The notes: a model not told the origin generated them from the letters alone. 64,000 bases of DNA from Procambarus clarkii (GCF_040958095.1 NC_091233.1:21769297-21833296); one strand, 5' to 3'. Shown: positions 32,258 to 43,260, counted from the first letter of the stretch. Numbers and translations are program-made.

Positions 32258-32375
32258 CAATCGACTTGAGAATGGTCCAGGACAATCGACTTGAGAATGG
32301 TCCAGGACGGACCGAAACGTCGTCGTCCCTTCACCTTCTAGTGTGTGGTCTGATCAACACGTTTGGACAAGTTTC
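32258..32375 (+). mobile_element. CGAAACGTCG retroposon with internal 25-bp duplication
   Basis: CAATCGACTTGAGAATGG plus TCCAGGA is repeated in tandem at its 5' end, then the rest of the 109-bp element. Confidence 0.85.
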
Positions 32376-32704
32376 CTGTCATCTAATGTCTCTTCTTCCC
32401 CCAATAGTACATAGGAACCTGTGGATTTAATCGAGTATCGTGGAGTGCATCCTGAGGAATGCCAGTCATTGGCTTGCGAGAACTCACAAGTGTAACTGGT
32501 CATCAGGGCAGATAGTAAACCCCCGCGAACGAGCACAATACAGCCGCCAGACAAAGAACGAGCAGCGCCACCTGCGGTGCCGTGCTGGGACAAGATAAGC
32601 ACCATATTATATTCATGCGACATACACAGTACTTTATAAGCTTGAATAATTAATATATTGACTGTACTCGCAAGGCTGAACCTTCTCTCAAAAAAATGAA
32701 AGCT
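32376..32704. other. Unassigned sequence
   Basis: No gene or known repeat seen. Confidence 0.4.
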
Positions 32705-32706
32705 AG

Positions 32707-32953
32707 GGAGCCGGTCGGCCGAGCGGACAGCACGCTGGACTTGTTATCCTGTGGTCCTGGGTTCGATCCCAGGCGCCGGCGAGAAACAATGGGCAAAGTT
32801 TCTTTCACCCTATGCCCCTGTTACCTAGCAGTAAAATAGGTACCTGGGAGTTAGTCAGCTGTCACGGGCTGCTTCCTGGGGGTGGAGGCCTGGTCGAGGA
32901 CCGGGCCGCGGGGACACTAAAGCCCCGAAATCATCTCAAGATAACCTCAAGAA
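32707..32953 (+). mobile_element. SINE-A, full length
   Basis: Intact head with the anticodon arm changed to GGACTTGTTATCC; body and AAGATAACCTCAAGA tail. Confidence 0.95.
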
Positions 32954-33101
32954 GATGATTCACGTTAAACTTCGACAACTGAACTAATTCAGACTGGTGT
33001 AGATTCCATGAACGGCCAAGTACCCAGAATGGCGATTAAATATTCCACGGGCGGCTGGAACCAGTATTCAAACCGGTGAAATACCATGCGGGGGGCCCTC
33101 A

Positions 33102-33362
33102 GTCTCCGTGGTGTAGTGGTAAGACACTCGCCTGGCGTTCCGCGAGCGCTTTGTCATGGGTTTGTATCCTGGCCGGGGAGGATTTACTGGGCGCAAATCC
33201 TTAACTGTAGCCTCTGTTTAACGCAACAGTAAAATGTGTACTTGGTTGTAACAACGATTCTTCGCGGCGGGGATCGTATTCCAGGGACCATAGGATTAAG
33301 GACTTGCCCGAAACGCTACGCGTACTAGTGGCTCTACAACCATGTAACAACTCTTGTATATA

Positions 33363-33411
<49 letters not shown>
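33102..33411 (+). mobile_element. SINE-B, full length with about 46-nt poly-A
   Basis: The tRNA-like head GTGGTGTAGTGGTAAGAC (A box) and GGGTTTGTATCCTGG (B-box region) is followed by a unique body (ACTAGTGGCTCTACAACC). It ends in poly-A at 33366-33411. The long pure tail suggests a young copy or tail growth. Confidence 0.94.
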
Positions 33412-33415
<4 letters not shown>

Positions 33416-33424
33416 TTTGAGGTA

Positions 33425-33708
33425 ATGTGCTTCAACCCGTTCTCTCACTTGCTTACAGTCAATATGTTAAGATAAGCATCTTATTGCTTCTTATTTACAA
33501 TTATTACTTAACCTTTCAACGGTATAGGTTAAGTAATAATTGTAATTAAGAAGCAATAAGATGCTTATCTTAACATACTTAGAAGGTTAGGTGAGGTCGG
33601 TGTTTACTATGAAGCTTTTCAAGGTAAACTAAAATATTTACAATCAATATGTCACATATGCACTTATTTAATAAGCCAATATTGACTATAAGTGCGAGAA
33701 CGGGTTGT
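33425..33708. mobile_element. Palindromic element J, copy 2, one arm shortened
   Basis: Shares CAACCCGTTCTC, AACATACTTAGAAGGTTAGG and AAGCTTTTCAAGGTAAAC with 28962-29353. The left arm lacks about 110 bp. Confidence 0.85.
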
Positions 33709-33871
33709 GTGCTTACCACCCCCTCCACAAATCACCAAAGAGATCAGGAGTCACCAGTAGGATCCAAAACCTATACCAGAATGAACAGTGACGTCATACC
33801 ACCTCCACACCATGTATAAAACTAAATGTTATCGTTTTCGTAATAATTGTGTTATGTTGGTTGTGTTTGTT

Positions 33872-33940
33872 TAAAGGAGCAGCGATGACGTCGAAGGGTA
33901 CATACTTTTCTCAGGTCTTAGACCCTATTCTGAGCGACAG
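33872..33940 (+). repeat. Single unit related to the 51-bp minisatellite
   Basis: GCAGCGATGACGTCGAAGGG, then TCTCAGGTCTTAGACCC. Compare 9727-9790. Confidence 0.75.
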
Positions 33941-34207
33941 TTTTCCTTGCCCCATGAGACGCGCGGCTCCAGACTAGAGGGGCTCGACTGCCAGGGTCCA
34001 CATAACATTGGAGATTAATGTTGTAAACATCCAGGGGAGTAGGGTAAAGTGTAAACACTATAACCGTGTGTCGGTAAGCACACCATCTGTGTGGACCCTT
34101 AAACTTCACTTACGAGCTCCTGCCTGCAACATCACTGTTGCTCGTTATCCCTTACCATTTGTGATCATTGTAGAAACCTACGGTTACGGCGCCATGTTTC
34201 ATTATAC

Positions 34208-34425
34208 GTTTACGCAAGCACCTAACATCTTTCCCCCCCCCCCAATCCCCCCCCTCTTTATACTTATTAAACCGGTTTACGATCTTCTAAACTTCACACT
34301 CCAAGGTTAGTATTGTTATAAACAACCTCTTAGTATTTCGGAGCTTATAAACTGTTTAATAAATGTAAACAAAGCCGCCATGACTGATGTAAGATGGACA
34401 GTGTATGCGTAAATGCTACACTAAT
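34208..34425. mobile_element. Diverged family I MITE
   Basis: ACGCAAGCACCTAACATCTT, a C run, AAACTGTTTAATAAATGTAA and ACAAAGCCGCCATGA. Arms only partly pair. Confidence 0.65.
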
Positions 34426-34450
34426 TCCGGCTGATGGTGTGTCGGCCACC

Positions 34451-34710
34451 TGGGGCCAGATTCACAAAGCAGTTACGCAAGCACTTACGAACCTGTACAT
34501 CTTTTCTCAATCTTTGGCGGGTTTGTTTACAATTATTAAACAGTTAATGAGCTCGGAAGCACCAGGAGGCTGTTTATAACAACAACAGTTGATTGGGACG
34601 TTCTCATGCTTTTAAATTGTTTAATAAATGTAACCAAAGCCGTCAAAGATTGTGGAAAGATGTTCACGTTCGTAAGTACTTGCGTAACTGCTTCGTGAAT
34701 CTGGCCCCTG
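34451..34710. mobile_element. Family I MITE, copy 2
   Basis: TGGGGCCAGATTCAC and GTGAATCTGGCCCCTG ends. Arms include TTACGCAAGCACTTACGAAC. Confidence 0.9.
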
Positions 34711-35154
34711 GACAAGCTGATATTAAAAATAACACGCTACAATATCAGAGATTTGGCAGTTTACACCTCACATCCTCACATTACACAGGGGAAACCATAC
34801 GATAAAGGCATTACCCTTATAATACTCTTAAGCACAAGTGAATAATTCATGATATCAGTTTGATTTAGTCAGGATTGATCCCGACCTGTGGGCTCAATCC
34901 ACAGGTCGGGGCCCGTCTGTCTCTTGTCTCTCGATGATTAAGGGTTTAAGAATAACATGTGATACTTTGTATTCGGCCTCTTGTACCCATTACCCCATTT
35001 GCAGTCATGTATTGACAATGGGATTATCACGTGGTAAATGCGCCATTGAGATCGATTAATTCATTTTTTTATTAAAGTACCAAACTGCACAACTAAAATA
35101 ATCCAATGAAAAGCCTCATGAATGCCGCAGGTTCTAAAATCTCCACCGGAATAA
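34711..35154. other. Unassigned AT-rich sequence
   Basis: No feature recognised apart from a short inverted CCCGACCTGTGG / CCACAGGTCGGG at 34879-34908. Confidence 0.4.
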
Positions 35155-35372
35155 ACATGATATGTCCGAAACGCTTTGCGTAACTGTCCGAAACGCTTTG
35201 CGTAACTGTCCGAAACGCTTTGCGTAACTGCCCGAAACGCTTTGCGTAATAGTGGCTTTAGGCATTGTATGTACTAGCTCTATCTATAAAGCCAACAAAC
35301 TTTGTAAAATCTCTTTATGTACCTTTACCTAAATATAAATTATTATTATTAAATTATTATTATTATTATTAT
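35155..35372 (+). repeat. SINE-B-related 3' part with a 22-bp repeat and (ATT)n
   Basis: Four units of TGTCCGAAACGCTTTGCGTA plus AC at 35164-35250, then TAGTGGCTTTAGGCATTGTA and an ATT run. The reverse counterpart is at 62703-62850. Confidence 0.8.
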
Positions 35373-35593
35373 GATATCGCGCCTCGTTCATGCCATAAGA
35401 AACAATTATTTCCGTCAGGTTACGTTAATTTATAAAAGTAGCGATAACGCTACTTAAATGAAGACAAAGTAAAGTTCATAGTCTTACCCAATCCATTTCG
35501 TTGAGCGAAATACCTGAGGACCGAATGAACCTAACCTACCGACTTTGAAAACGTGATTAAATCATAGCGACTCTTAAAGTACCGGAGTACTTA

Positions 35594-35835
35594 GGAGCCG
35601 GTCGGCCGAGCGGACAGCACACTGGACTTGTGATCCTGTGGTCCTGGGTTCGATCCCAGGCGCCGGCGAGAAACAATGTGCAGAGTTTCTTTTACCCTAC
35701 GCCCCTGTTACCTAGCAGTAAAATAGGTACCTGGGTGTTAGTCAGCTGTCACGGGCTGCTTCCTGGGGGTGGAGGCCTGGTCGAGGACCGGGCCGCGGGG
35801 ACACTAAAAAGCCCCGAAATCATCTCAAGATAACC
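35594..35835 (+). mobile_element. SINE-A, full length
   Basis: Intact head (GGACTTGTGATCC) and body; tail ATCTCAAGATAACC. Confidence 0.95.
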
Positions 35836-36074
35836 GCGTTATTTGTCCGTTGGGGGATTGTGACAACATAATGTATTATCTGAGAAGACCGGTTGGGTTA
35901 TACTGCCCATAACTCATGTTATCCATTATTTTCTCATACCGTGTTGAACAAAAACACGATTATCTAGCCTAATGTTATAGATTGATCAATTTATGCTCTT
36001 ATCACAACCAACACCTTCCAATAAGCCACAACTATCTAACCAGCATTACCAATTAACCACCAGCAACGCGAACA

Positions 36075-36262
36075 ATAACCTCTTGTGTAAAGGAGGAAAT
36101 GTAGATGTTTATCTCTCAGAATGTTCGGTAATGTGTTTATTGTTTGTGATGTGTGTCTATGTATGTATTAACACGATGTACTGAACGGGGTGAGAATAGC
36201 TTGAGCTACTTCATCCCTTTGTGTGTATTTTACCTCAATAAACTTGTTTCAATAACCTCTTA
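36075..36262 (+). repeat. Dispersed repeat M, copy 2
   Basis: GTAAAGGAGGAAATGTAGAT, GAACGGGGTGAGAATAGC and TTTTACCTCAATAAACTTG. The AATAAA and sense order suggest a retroelement 3' end. Confidence 0.78.
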
Positions 36263-36845
36263 TCCACACACAGGTTGTGGCTGGCAAGGAGGGGGAGGGG
36301 GGGGAATAACCCCGGCAATACCTACTATTAACTAAACAACTTAGACAGACATGAAGGGAATTTCATTTCGTCACAATGCACTTGGTACCCCTCGTCCAGT
36401 ACCATTGGCCACTCCCCGCCCTTCCTCCGTGCCTTAAAGCGGCCAACAGTCACGCAAGGTGTCTAATGAAGTGAAGACAATGAAAGGAAGCAGTTGTGAG
36501 GTGAAGACATGACGGTATAATGTCCCACTCAACATTATCAACAATGCTGAATAGCAGCAAATTATGAATAAAGTCAAAGTTGGAGTAGATTTTATCATTA
36601 TAGATTTGGATTATACAGGAGTTGAAAGGTGTGTAATGCGATCACTTAAACATTAAACAATGTACTAATAATACACAAAGTAATAACAGTAAGTAATTTC
36701 GAGTGAAGAGAGCGAAGTATTAGCGAGTTACAGCTCTGGCCAGAGTCATTCACCAGAGTTATAACACTGGAGTAATGGTCCTTGCGTGTGGTGTGCTACT
36801 GCAGTCATGCTTAGCACGGTCTTCCCCCAACCCAACGCTCATGTT
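36263..36845. other. Unassigned sequence
   Basis: Mixed composition, no repeat or coding signal recognised. Confidence 0.4.
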
Positions 36846-36849
36846 TGGC

Positions 36850-37690
36850 TAAGGGGAGCTGGGGCAGTCTACCCCCCTAGCACCTAGGAGGTGGGTGCTG
36901 GGGCAGTCTACCCCCCTAGCACCTAGGAGGTGGGTGCTGGGGCAGTCTACCCCCCCCCCAGCACCTGGGAGGTGGGTGCTGGGGCAGTCTACCCCCAGCA
37001 CCTGGGAGGTGGGTGCTGAGGCAGTCTACCCCCCCCCAGCACCTGGGAGGTGGGTGCTGGGGGCAGTCTACCCCACCAGCACCTGGGAGGTGGGTGCTGG
37101 GGGCAGTCTACCCCACCAGCACCTGGGAGGTGGGTGCTGGGGGCAGTCTACCCCACCAGCACCTGGGAGGTGGGTGCTGGGGGCAGTCTACCCCACCAGC
37201 ACCTGGGAGGTGGGTGCTGGGGGCAGTCTACCCCACCAGCACCTGGGAGGTGGGTGCTGGGGGCAGTCTACCCCCCCCCCCCAGCACCTGGGAGATGGGT
37301 GCTGGGGGCAGTCTACCCCACCAGCACCTGGGAGGTGGGTGCTGGGGGCAGTCTACCCCCCCAGCACCTGGGAGGTGGGTGCTGGGGGCAGTCTACCCCC
37401 CCCCCCCAGCACCTGGGAGATGGGTGCTGGGGCAGTCTACCCCCCCCCCAGCACCTGGGAGGTGGGTGCTGGGGCAGTCTACCCCACCAGCACCTGGGAG
37501 GTGGGTGCTGGGGCAGTCTACCCCCCCCCCAGCACCTGGGAGGTGGGTGCTGGGGCAGTCTACCCCCCCCCCCAGCACCTGGGAGGTGGGTGCTGGGGCA
37601 GTCTACCCCCCCCCAGCACCTGGGAGGTGGGTGCTGGGGCAGTCTACCCCCCCCCCCCCCCCCAGCACCTGGGAGGTGGGTGCTGGAGAC
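36850..37690 (+). repeat. Minisatellite of about 41 bp, about 21 copies
   Basis: CAGCACCTGGGAGGTGGGTG plus CTGGGGCAGTCTACC and a C run of variable length. The C-run length explains the frame-hopping long frames, which are not genes. Confidence 0.97.
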
Positions 37691-37904
37691 GAACTTTGAA
37701 AATTTACAACAAGAATGTCACACCCAGACGAGACACTAATGTCACGCACTGGAATCTTTACAAATAATCTTTAACTCAAGCTGTATACCACATTTAAACA
37801 AATGGAGTTTGTATTTGCATCTACAAGCGCCCAGCTGGCGGTGACCCACCACACTGGAAGTGCAAGGAAGGCGTGTGCGCACCAAGAGCTTCACCTGATG
37901 CCGC

Positions 37905-38085
37905 CATTAACGCGTGCACAGCGGTCTTCGTCCTCGACACACAATCGACAGACCCGGGTTCAATCTCCGACCAGGAGAGAAATGGTTGGGCATGTTTCCA
38001 CTTTCCCCTGATGCCTATGTTCACCTTGCAGGAAAATAGGTTCCCTGGAAGTTAGACGATTGTAGTGGGTTGTATACTACGGAAA
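37905..38085 (+). mobile_element. Diverged tRNA-like SINE
   Basis: GGGTTCAATCTCCGACC (B box), ATTGGTTGGGCATG-type body, CAGGAAAATAGGTTCCCTGG and AGTTAGACGATTGTAG follow the SINE-A plan with many changes. Confidence 0.55.
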
Positions 38086-38164
38086 GTCAGTACTTTACTT
38101 AGGGGGGGGGGCCTTTAATAGCCCAAGTACAAGCTTTGTCCTGGACAACGGAAATCTAGATTAA

Positions 38165-38345
38165 AATGAACAAATCCACAAGGGCCGTGATGAGGGTTCG
38201 AACCTACGTCCGAGAGGATCCCAGACGCGCCTTAATCGGCTGTGCCACGACACGGTAAAAGAATTGCAACCGGGAGTTCATCTGCCCTCACTCTGCCCTT
38301 GTGGATTTGTTCATTTGATGCATCACGCTACTGTGATTTCTGTGT
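38165..38345 (-). mobile_element. Element D, foldback copy
   Basis: GAACAAATCCACAAGGGCCG at 38168 and CCCTTGTGGATTTGTTC at 38297-38313 in inverse order, with a reverse tRNA-like segment (GGTTCGAACC) between. Confidence 0.75.
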
Positions 38346-38520
38346 ATGGAAATCTAGATTCTTCAGTATTCTAGCAGTTTTCAGCGATATCTCAAAACAG
38401 GTGTATCCAAGCTTATTTGTACGCCTAGGAATACGCTACGATACTTGAGCGCATACAACTGCCAATAAAAATGAGAATTTGGTCCCTCTATATAAAACCT
38501 GCAGCAGTACGAGTCAGGCA

Positions 38521-38626
38521 GCAGCAGACACCGCTCCTGTGCCAGTTAAGTTCACTACGGGCTCACCATATAGCCTGTGCTACTTGGAACTTGTTCCGAG
38601 TAGCTGAATCTATAACAACAACAACA
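38521..38626 (+). mobile_element. Family H element, long form with target duplication
   Basis: ACCGCTCCTGTGCCAGTTAA through both hairpins to AACAACAACAACA. GAGTCAGGC at 38511-38519 and 38627-38635. Confidence 0.88.
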
Positions 38627-38635
38627 GAGTCAGGC

Positions 38636-39204
38636 GGCGCAGCGCGCTACCTGCTCATATTTGTGTTGGGAGGGAGAGAGACACAGAGGGCACAGTCTTG
38701 GCATCAGCCCCCACTGTGTGTGTTACAACAGCTCACCTCAACACGCCCTTCTTATCTAGGCCACAATTATTTATCACCTGCGGCTTAGCAGAAGATTTGA
38801 GGGAGCCATGTCGTAAGGATCAAGGGTTTATACATGCCGTCAGGCAAGCGCCTATGTACCTTTTCGCAAACATACATACATACACATACATACATACAAT
38901 AGTGTGCAACGCCGCCTCAGAGCTCTTATTTACTACACACCACTACTCATAATTCTCAGAGTATTTTATGCTTATTAACACCACTGATTATGCCAAAACC
39001 TGAAAGGTGGAATGTTAAACCAAATGTTACATCTCTATAAATGTTTAACTATGAAATTGATAAACTATTTAGATCACTCAAACTGCAAAATATTCTTTAA
39101 TAATAACAATTTATGAGGTAAATAGAGCCCTCTTTAATACAGGAATATTGTATAATAAAACCTCGATACAAGCCTAACATTCACAGGCTGCCTGTCAAAT
39201 TCAA
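38636..39204. other. Unassigned sequence
   Basis: Short (CATA)n at 38871-38897; AT-rich to the right. A frame at 38471-38788 has no recognised domain. Confidence 0.35.
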
Positions 39205-39597
39205 TTTCTTTATTATGCACCCCATACCCATCCCGTGGGCGGTGGTGGAAAGGGTTACAGAGGCACATAATCGGTTCAGGAACTGAACCCTCTAGTTCGT
39301 TTAGCTAAGCAAATGATCTTTTGACGCTACACATTATATACATGTACACACTCATACATGTACATATATACACACACACATTCAATCACCTACACAAATA
39401 CATACACCAGTAATCTTTTGTATCACAAGTGATTCAACAAGAGGCTCACAACAGTCACTATACAAGGCACTTTACATCTATGGCGAGTCACACAGTTACT
39501 AGTCTTGCTCCACACCCACCCAACTGGGCGGCAGCTTTACAGTCATGTACTCCACACCCACCCAACTGGGCGGCAGCTTTACAGTCATGTGCTACTG
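39205..39597 (-). mobile_element. LINE 3' UTR copy, 5' truncated, with two 42-bp units
   Basis: Reverse of 9270-9712: CAATTTCTTTATTATGCACC, GGTTCAGGAACTGAACC and AGGCACTTTACATCTATGG, then two minisatellite units. Confidence 0.9.
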
Positions 39598-39661
39598 GCA
39601 ATATTAGCTGTCATTTTCCCCTTCCCGTAGCAAGGTTTAAGCCTTACCCTACTAGTTCTCC

Positions 39662-39835
39662 AACCACTTGGGCTGGACGGTAGAGCGACTGTCTCGCTTC
39701 ATGCAGGTCTGCGTACAATCCCCGACCGTCCAAGTGGTTGGGCACCATTCCTTCCCTCCCCGTCCCATCCCAAATCCTTATCCTGACCCCTTTCTAGGGC
39801 TATATAGTCGTAATGGCTTGGCACTTATCCGTTCA
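39662..39835 (+). mobile_element. SINE-C copy interrupted at its 3' end
   Basis: CCACTTGGGCTGGACGGTAG, CATGCAGGTCTGCGTACAAT, CAAGTGGTTGGGCACC and TATATAGTCGTAATGGCTTG. A family H element follows before the expected CTGATAGTTCC at 39951. Confidence 0.85.
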
Positions 39836-39930
39836 GCCCCGCTCCTGTGCTAGGTAAGTCCATTACGGGCTCATCATAGCCCGTGCTACTTTGAACTTTT
39901 TGTTCCCAGTAGCTGAATCTATAACATAAC
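39836..39930 (+). mobile_element. Family H element inserted in SINE-C
   Basis: CCCCGCTCCTGTGCTAGG, both hairpins, and tail AACATAACA. Confidence 0.82.
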
Positions 39931-40320
39931 AGCATTTCCCCCTGATAGTTCCCTCTCTGCCTGCTACACGACCAATCAGTGTTTACAACTTGGTCCCCAA
40001 TCTTTATTCACCCCCCCCCCCTACTCATCCAACAGCCCATTCTCATAAAGCCAAATCCTTGTTAATCCAGCAACCAAACTCTGTTTATGAATGAACAACT
40101 CTTTACACACTACTCAACTGATGACGTCTGAACACTTCCGGCACAAGTGCTTCACTGACCAGTCCGTCCTCCAAACAAAGACCCAAAAGTGATTCCACGC
40201 ACCCGTCAAACCCTCAGCTGTTTATGAATGAACAACAGTTTACACACGACTCACAACTGATGACGTTCGAATATTTCCGGAACAACGTGCTTCAGTCACT
40301 AATTCTGTTCGAACTTCAAA

Positions 40321-40998
40321 GCTGTAAATACTTCACTCACGTATAACAATTAATCTGCAACAGAACCTAAACACCTAACCTATGTATATATATATTAGCA
40401 CAATATGCTAACATATAATAATTTATATGAGAAAATTCCTGTTTTGAATGAACAGCATGTTAAAATTTACGAATGCGTCTGCGGGGTCGACCGCTGGATG
40501 GAAAGGACATTCTCTGATGACAGATTACACTGTCGAATTTTGTTCAAACCACAACGCTGTAAATGCTTCACCCACGTACTACAAATACAAATAATCGCCA
40601 ATGGAACCTTAACACCTAACCTAACAATGATAATATATTAATTTATTAGTGAAAATTCCCGTTTTGAATAAATAGCATGTAAAAATTTATGAATGCGTGT
40701 GTGGGGTCGACCGCTGGATGTAATGGACTTTAGGCGAGGACGGGTTACTGTAAGTGCTTCACCCACTTACTACACACAACTAATCGCAAACAGAATTAAA
40801 ACACCTGACCTAACCTACGTTTAACTATACATTGAATTTTATTGTATAAATTTATAGAACAAGCATATTACACCATTTACGGGCTCACCATAGCCCGTGC
40901 TACTGGAACTTATTGTTCCGAGTAGCGAATCTGAAACAACAACATATTACACGGTTAAAATGAGTGAATGCGCTTCGGGGAACGGCCGCTGCTTTAAC
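40321..40998 (+). repeat. Local tandem repeat of about 190-235 bp, 3 diverged copies
   Basis: GCTGTAAATRCTTCACYCAC starts units near 40321, 40556 and 40747. Each runs to a GTCGACCGCTGGATG or AACGGCCGCTG block. The third is broken by a family H element. Confidence 0.8.
40874..40942 (+). mobile_element. Family H element with perfect 10-bp target duplication
   Basis: 69 bp, CATTTACGGGCT to GAAACAACAA. CATATTACAC flanks at 40864-40873 and 40943-40952. Sister copies of the host repeat lack it. Confidence 0.93.
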
Positions 40999-41717
40999 GA
41001 GCCTGGCCTGAGGGCTATGTTCATTTAACCGTCTCTATATGCATATTCATTAATTTTAACAATGTAATAAAAATGTTTGTTCTCAATAGGTTACTATTGT
41101 ATATTAAAGTTATGTATAACTAGAATTGCGTAGGTTAGGTGTCTAGGTTTCATTGGAGTATATTTGTGAGAGACATCAACAGCGTTGCTATTTGAAGAGG
41201 CCGTCAGCTGAGCATTTTTGAACGTCATATTAAAATAATCCGTTTATGTAAAAAGTACCCCCCCCCCCTTCCCCATTTATAAACAGTGGGTTTGGCGGCT
41301 GGATTAACGCAGCCTCCTCTCGACCGTTCCCAACGTCACTAAATTGATGTACTAAATTGTCGGCACCTAACCTAAAATTGCCCGAACCCGAATAGAAAGT
41401 GGGACAGTCAATTTTGTGAGCAGCTGTGATTTTTGGCAAGTCAGTTTTTGGCATTAGGGGAATAATATATCAAAATGCGATGAACAGAACAAGAGGACGG
41501 GTTGATTGACGAGCATTTGGCCAGTGCTGATTAGGACGGGCCAAGTCTGGTAACATTAGGGAAGCGTTTAGGATAATTTAGTTCAATTAAAATGAAATTA
41601 CTGACGGAAGGTTGCAAAAACTGCATAATTATATTTATCTTATAAACAAATAATGCTATACAAAGTACCAATACATTATAATACTTATTAGTAATAAATG
41701 TTACAAAGAGCACTGAC
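40999..41717. other. Unassigned AT-rich sequence
   Basis: No gene recognised; a C run at 41261-41269. Confidence 0.4.
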
Positions 41718-41754
41718 CGCAGCAACAGCAGAGCAGCAGCGACGCCAGCAGCAT
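41718..41754 (-). CDS. Possible signal-peptide first exon of an unidentified secreted protein
   Basis: On the minus strand, ATG at 41754 opens MLLASLLLCCCC and then meets a donor-like G|GTCAGT at 41717. The reading is short, strongly hydrophobic and signal-peptide-like. No downstream exon was found, and CAG/CTG-type repeats can give such readings by chance. Weak. Confidence 0.2.
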
Positions 41755-42018
41755 CTTGGACGATGATCCTTCAAGTAAGTTTCGAATCGTAATACATAGA
41801 ATTTCTGTCTCAAGGTCACAGTTCGTCGAGGTTGACCTGTCCACGCCCCGTTCAGTTCTGCTTACAATTTACCATAGTTTACTTACGACTGTTCCCAGAA
41901 TATTAGCCGAAAATTCACTGCCGATATCATATATATATATGAAAGCGTATCTGAACATTAGACAATACCGATATTTAATGTGGCACCCCTTATAGGATAG
42001 GGTGAGGGGCTATAACGA

Positions 42019-42083
42019 TGTTTTAGATTCAGCTACTCAGAACGAAGTGTCCAAGTAGCACGGGCTATGGTGAGCCCGTAACC
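42019..42083 (-). mobile_element. Family H element with 11-bp target duplication
   Basis: 65 bp. GGCTATAACGA at 42008-42018 and GGCTATGACGA at 42084-42094, one mismatch. Confidence 0.88.
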
Positions 42084-42094
42084 GGCTATGACGA

Positions 42095-42414
42095 GGGGAT
42101 TGGGTGAAGGCTGGGCACCACGAGGAGCGTAGACGGTACCAACTGTCGGCCACGGCAGCTGGCTCACTACTGGCCGCCAGGCTCTCACCACACTGGTTAA
42201 CTCACTAACTACAACTCTACAGCCCGTTCCCACTTGACGAGCCTCGGCTATAGTTACCATATACTTATTGACAATGTGCGCACGAACCTCAACCAACCTC
42301 ATTGTCTTATACCCTTAGAATTTATTCTTGAAGAAATATATTAATTAGAACGTAATTTAGAACACATTTTCAATAATGTACTAGAGAAATTAAATTGAGA
42401 ACAAGAGAAATTCT
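42095..42414. other. Unassigned sequence, GC-rich left half
   Basis: 42095-42300 is GC-rich relative to its surroundings, with a TATAAG on the minus strand at about 42310. It could be a promoter for the weak signal-peptide exon at 41754, but nothing confirms this. Confidence 0.25.
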
Positions 42415-42502
42415 GCCCGAAACGCTGCGCGTACTAGTGGCTTTACAAGATTGTAATTACTATACTATGTATCCTCACAATCCCAATGTACCTTCTTGTA
42501 TA

Positions 42503-42549
<47 letters not shown>

Positions 42550-42552
42550 AAT
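42415..42552 (+). repeat. SINE-B-related 3' end with (AAAT)n
   Basis: CTGCCCGAAACGCTGCGCGT, ACTAGTGGCTTTACAAG and TTGTATATAAATAAATAAAT. Confidence 0.85.
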
Positions 42553-42883
42553 AAAAAAATGTTGCAGTCAAAAAAATTGAAAAAAATTATAATAACTGGT
42601 TATGATATAATAAAATTATTCTTAACAAATATTATGTATAGTCTTTTCTTCCATTTGGTGACTATGACACAACTTTACAAACACTGAAACTGTTTCTGCT
42701 AAATTCTTATATATTACCATTTTTTTTGCTTGAAGGAGAAGGCGCGCTAGGCTGCCTTCTCTTGATTTATTCACAAGTAGTCAAAATGATTGAAGACGTT
42801 AGTGATGCGTCTCTTCTTGGTAGGCACGAGCATCTTAAACCTTTACTGGTATGAACATTATAATGTCACTCCTCTTGAGTACC
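42553..42883. other. Unassigned AT-rich sequence
   Basis: No feature seen. Confidence 0.4.
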
Positions 42884-43137
42884 ATCTTGAGGTTATCTTG
42901 AGATGATTTCGGGGCTTTTTTTTTTAGTGTCCCCGCGGCCCGGTCCTCGACCAGGCCTCCACCCCCAGGAAGCAGCCCGTGACAGCTGACTAACACCCAG
43001 GTACCTATTTTACTGCTAGGTAACAGGGGCATAGGGTGAAAGAAACTCTGCCCATTGTTTCTCGCCGGCGCCTGGGATCGAACCCAGGACCACAGGATCA
43101 CAAGTCCAGCGTGCTGTCCGCTCGGCCGACCGGCTCT
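42884..43137 (-). mobile_element. SINE-A, full length
   Basis: Reverse copy with intact head; a T9 run in the tail. Confidence 0.95.
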
Positions 43138-43179
43138 ACCATACATAAAACAACAACATTTTATCTCTTACCTTTGTTG

Positions 43180-43260
43180 GTTAGGCTAGATTAGGCTAGG
43201 CTAGGCTTGGTTAGGTTAGGCTAGGCTAGATTAGACTAGGTTAGGTTAGGCTGGGTTAGT
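43180..43260 (+). repeat. Degenerate TTAGG/TAGGC repeat
   Basis: GGTTAGGCTAGATTAGGC and similar. Arthropod-telomere-like but degenerate and interstitial. Confidence 0.7.

Noticed and set aside
36895..37767. Plus-strand frames of 228-290 codons with repeated PAPGRWVLGQST-type text
   Set aside because: Created by the 41-bp minisatellite; C runs of varying length swap frames between units.
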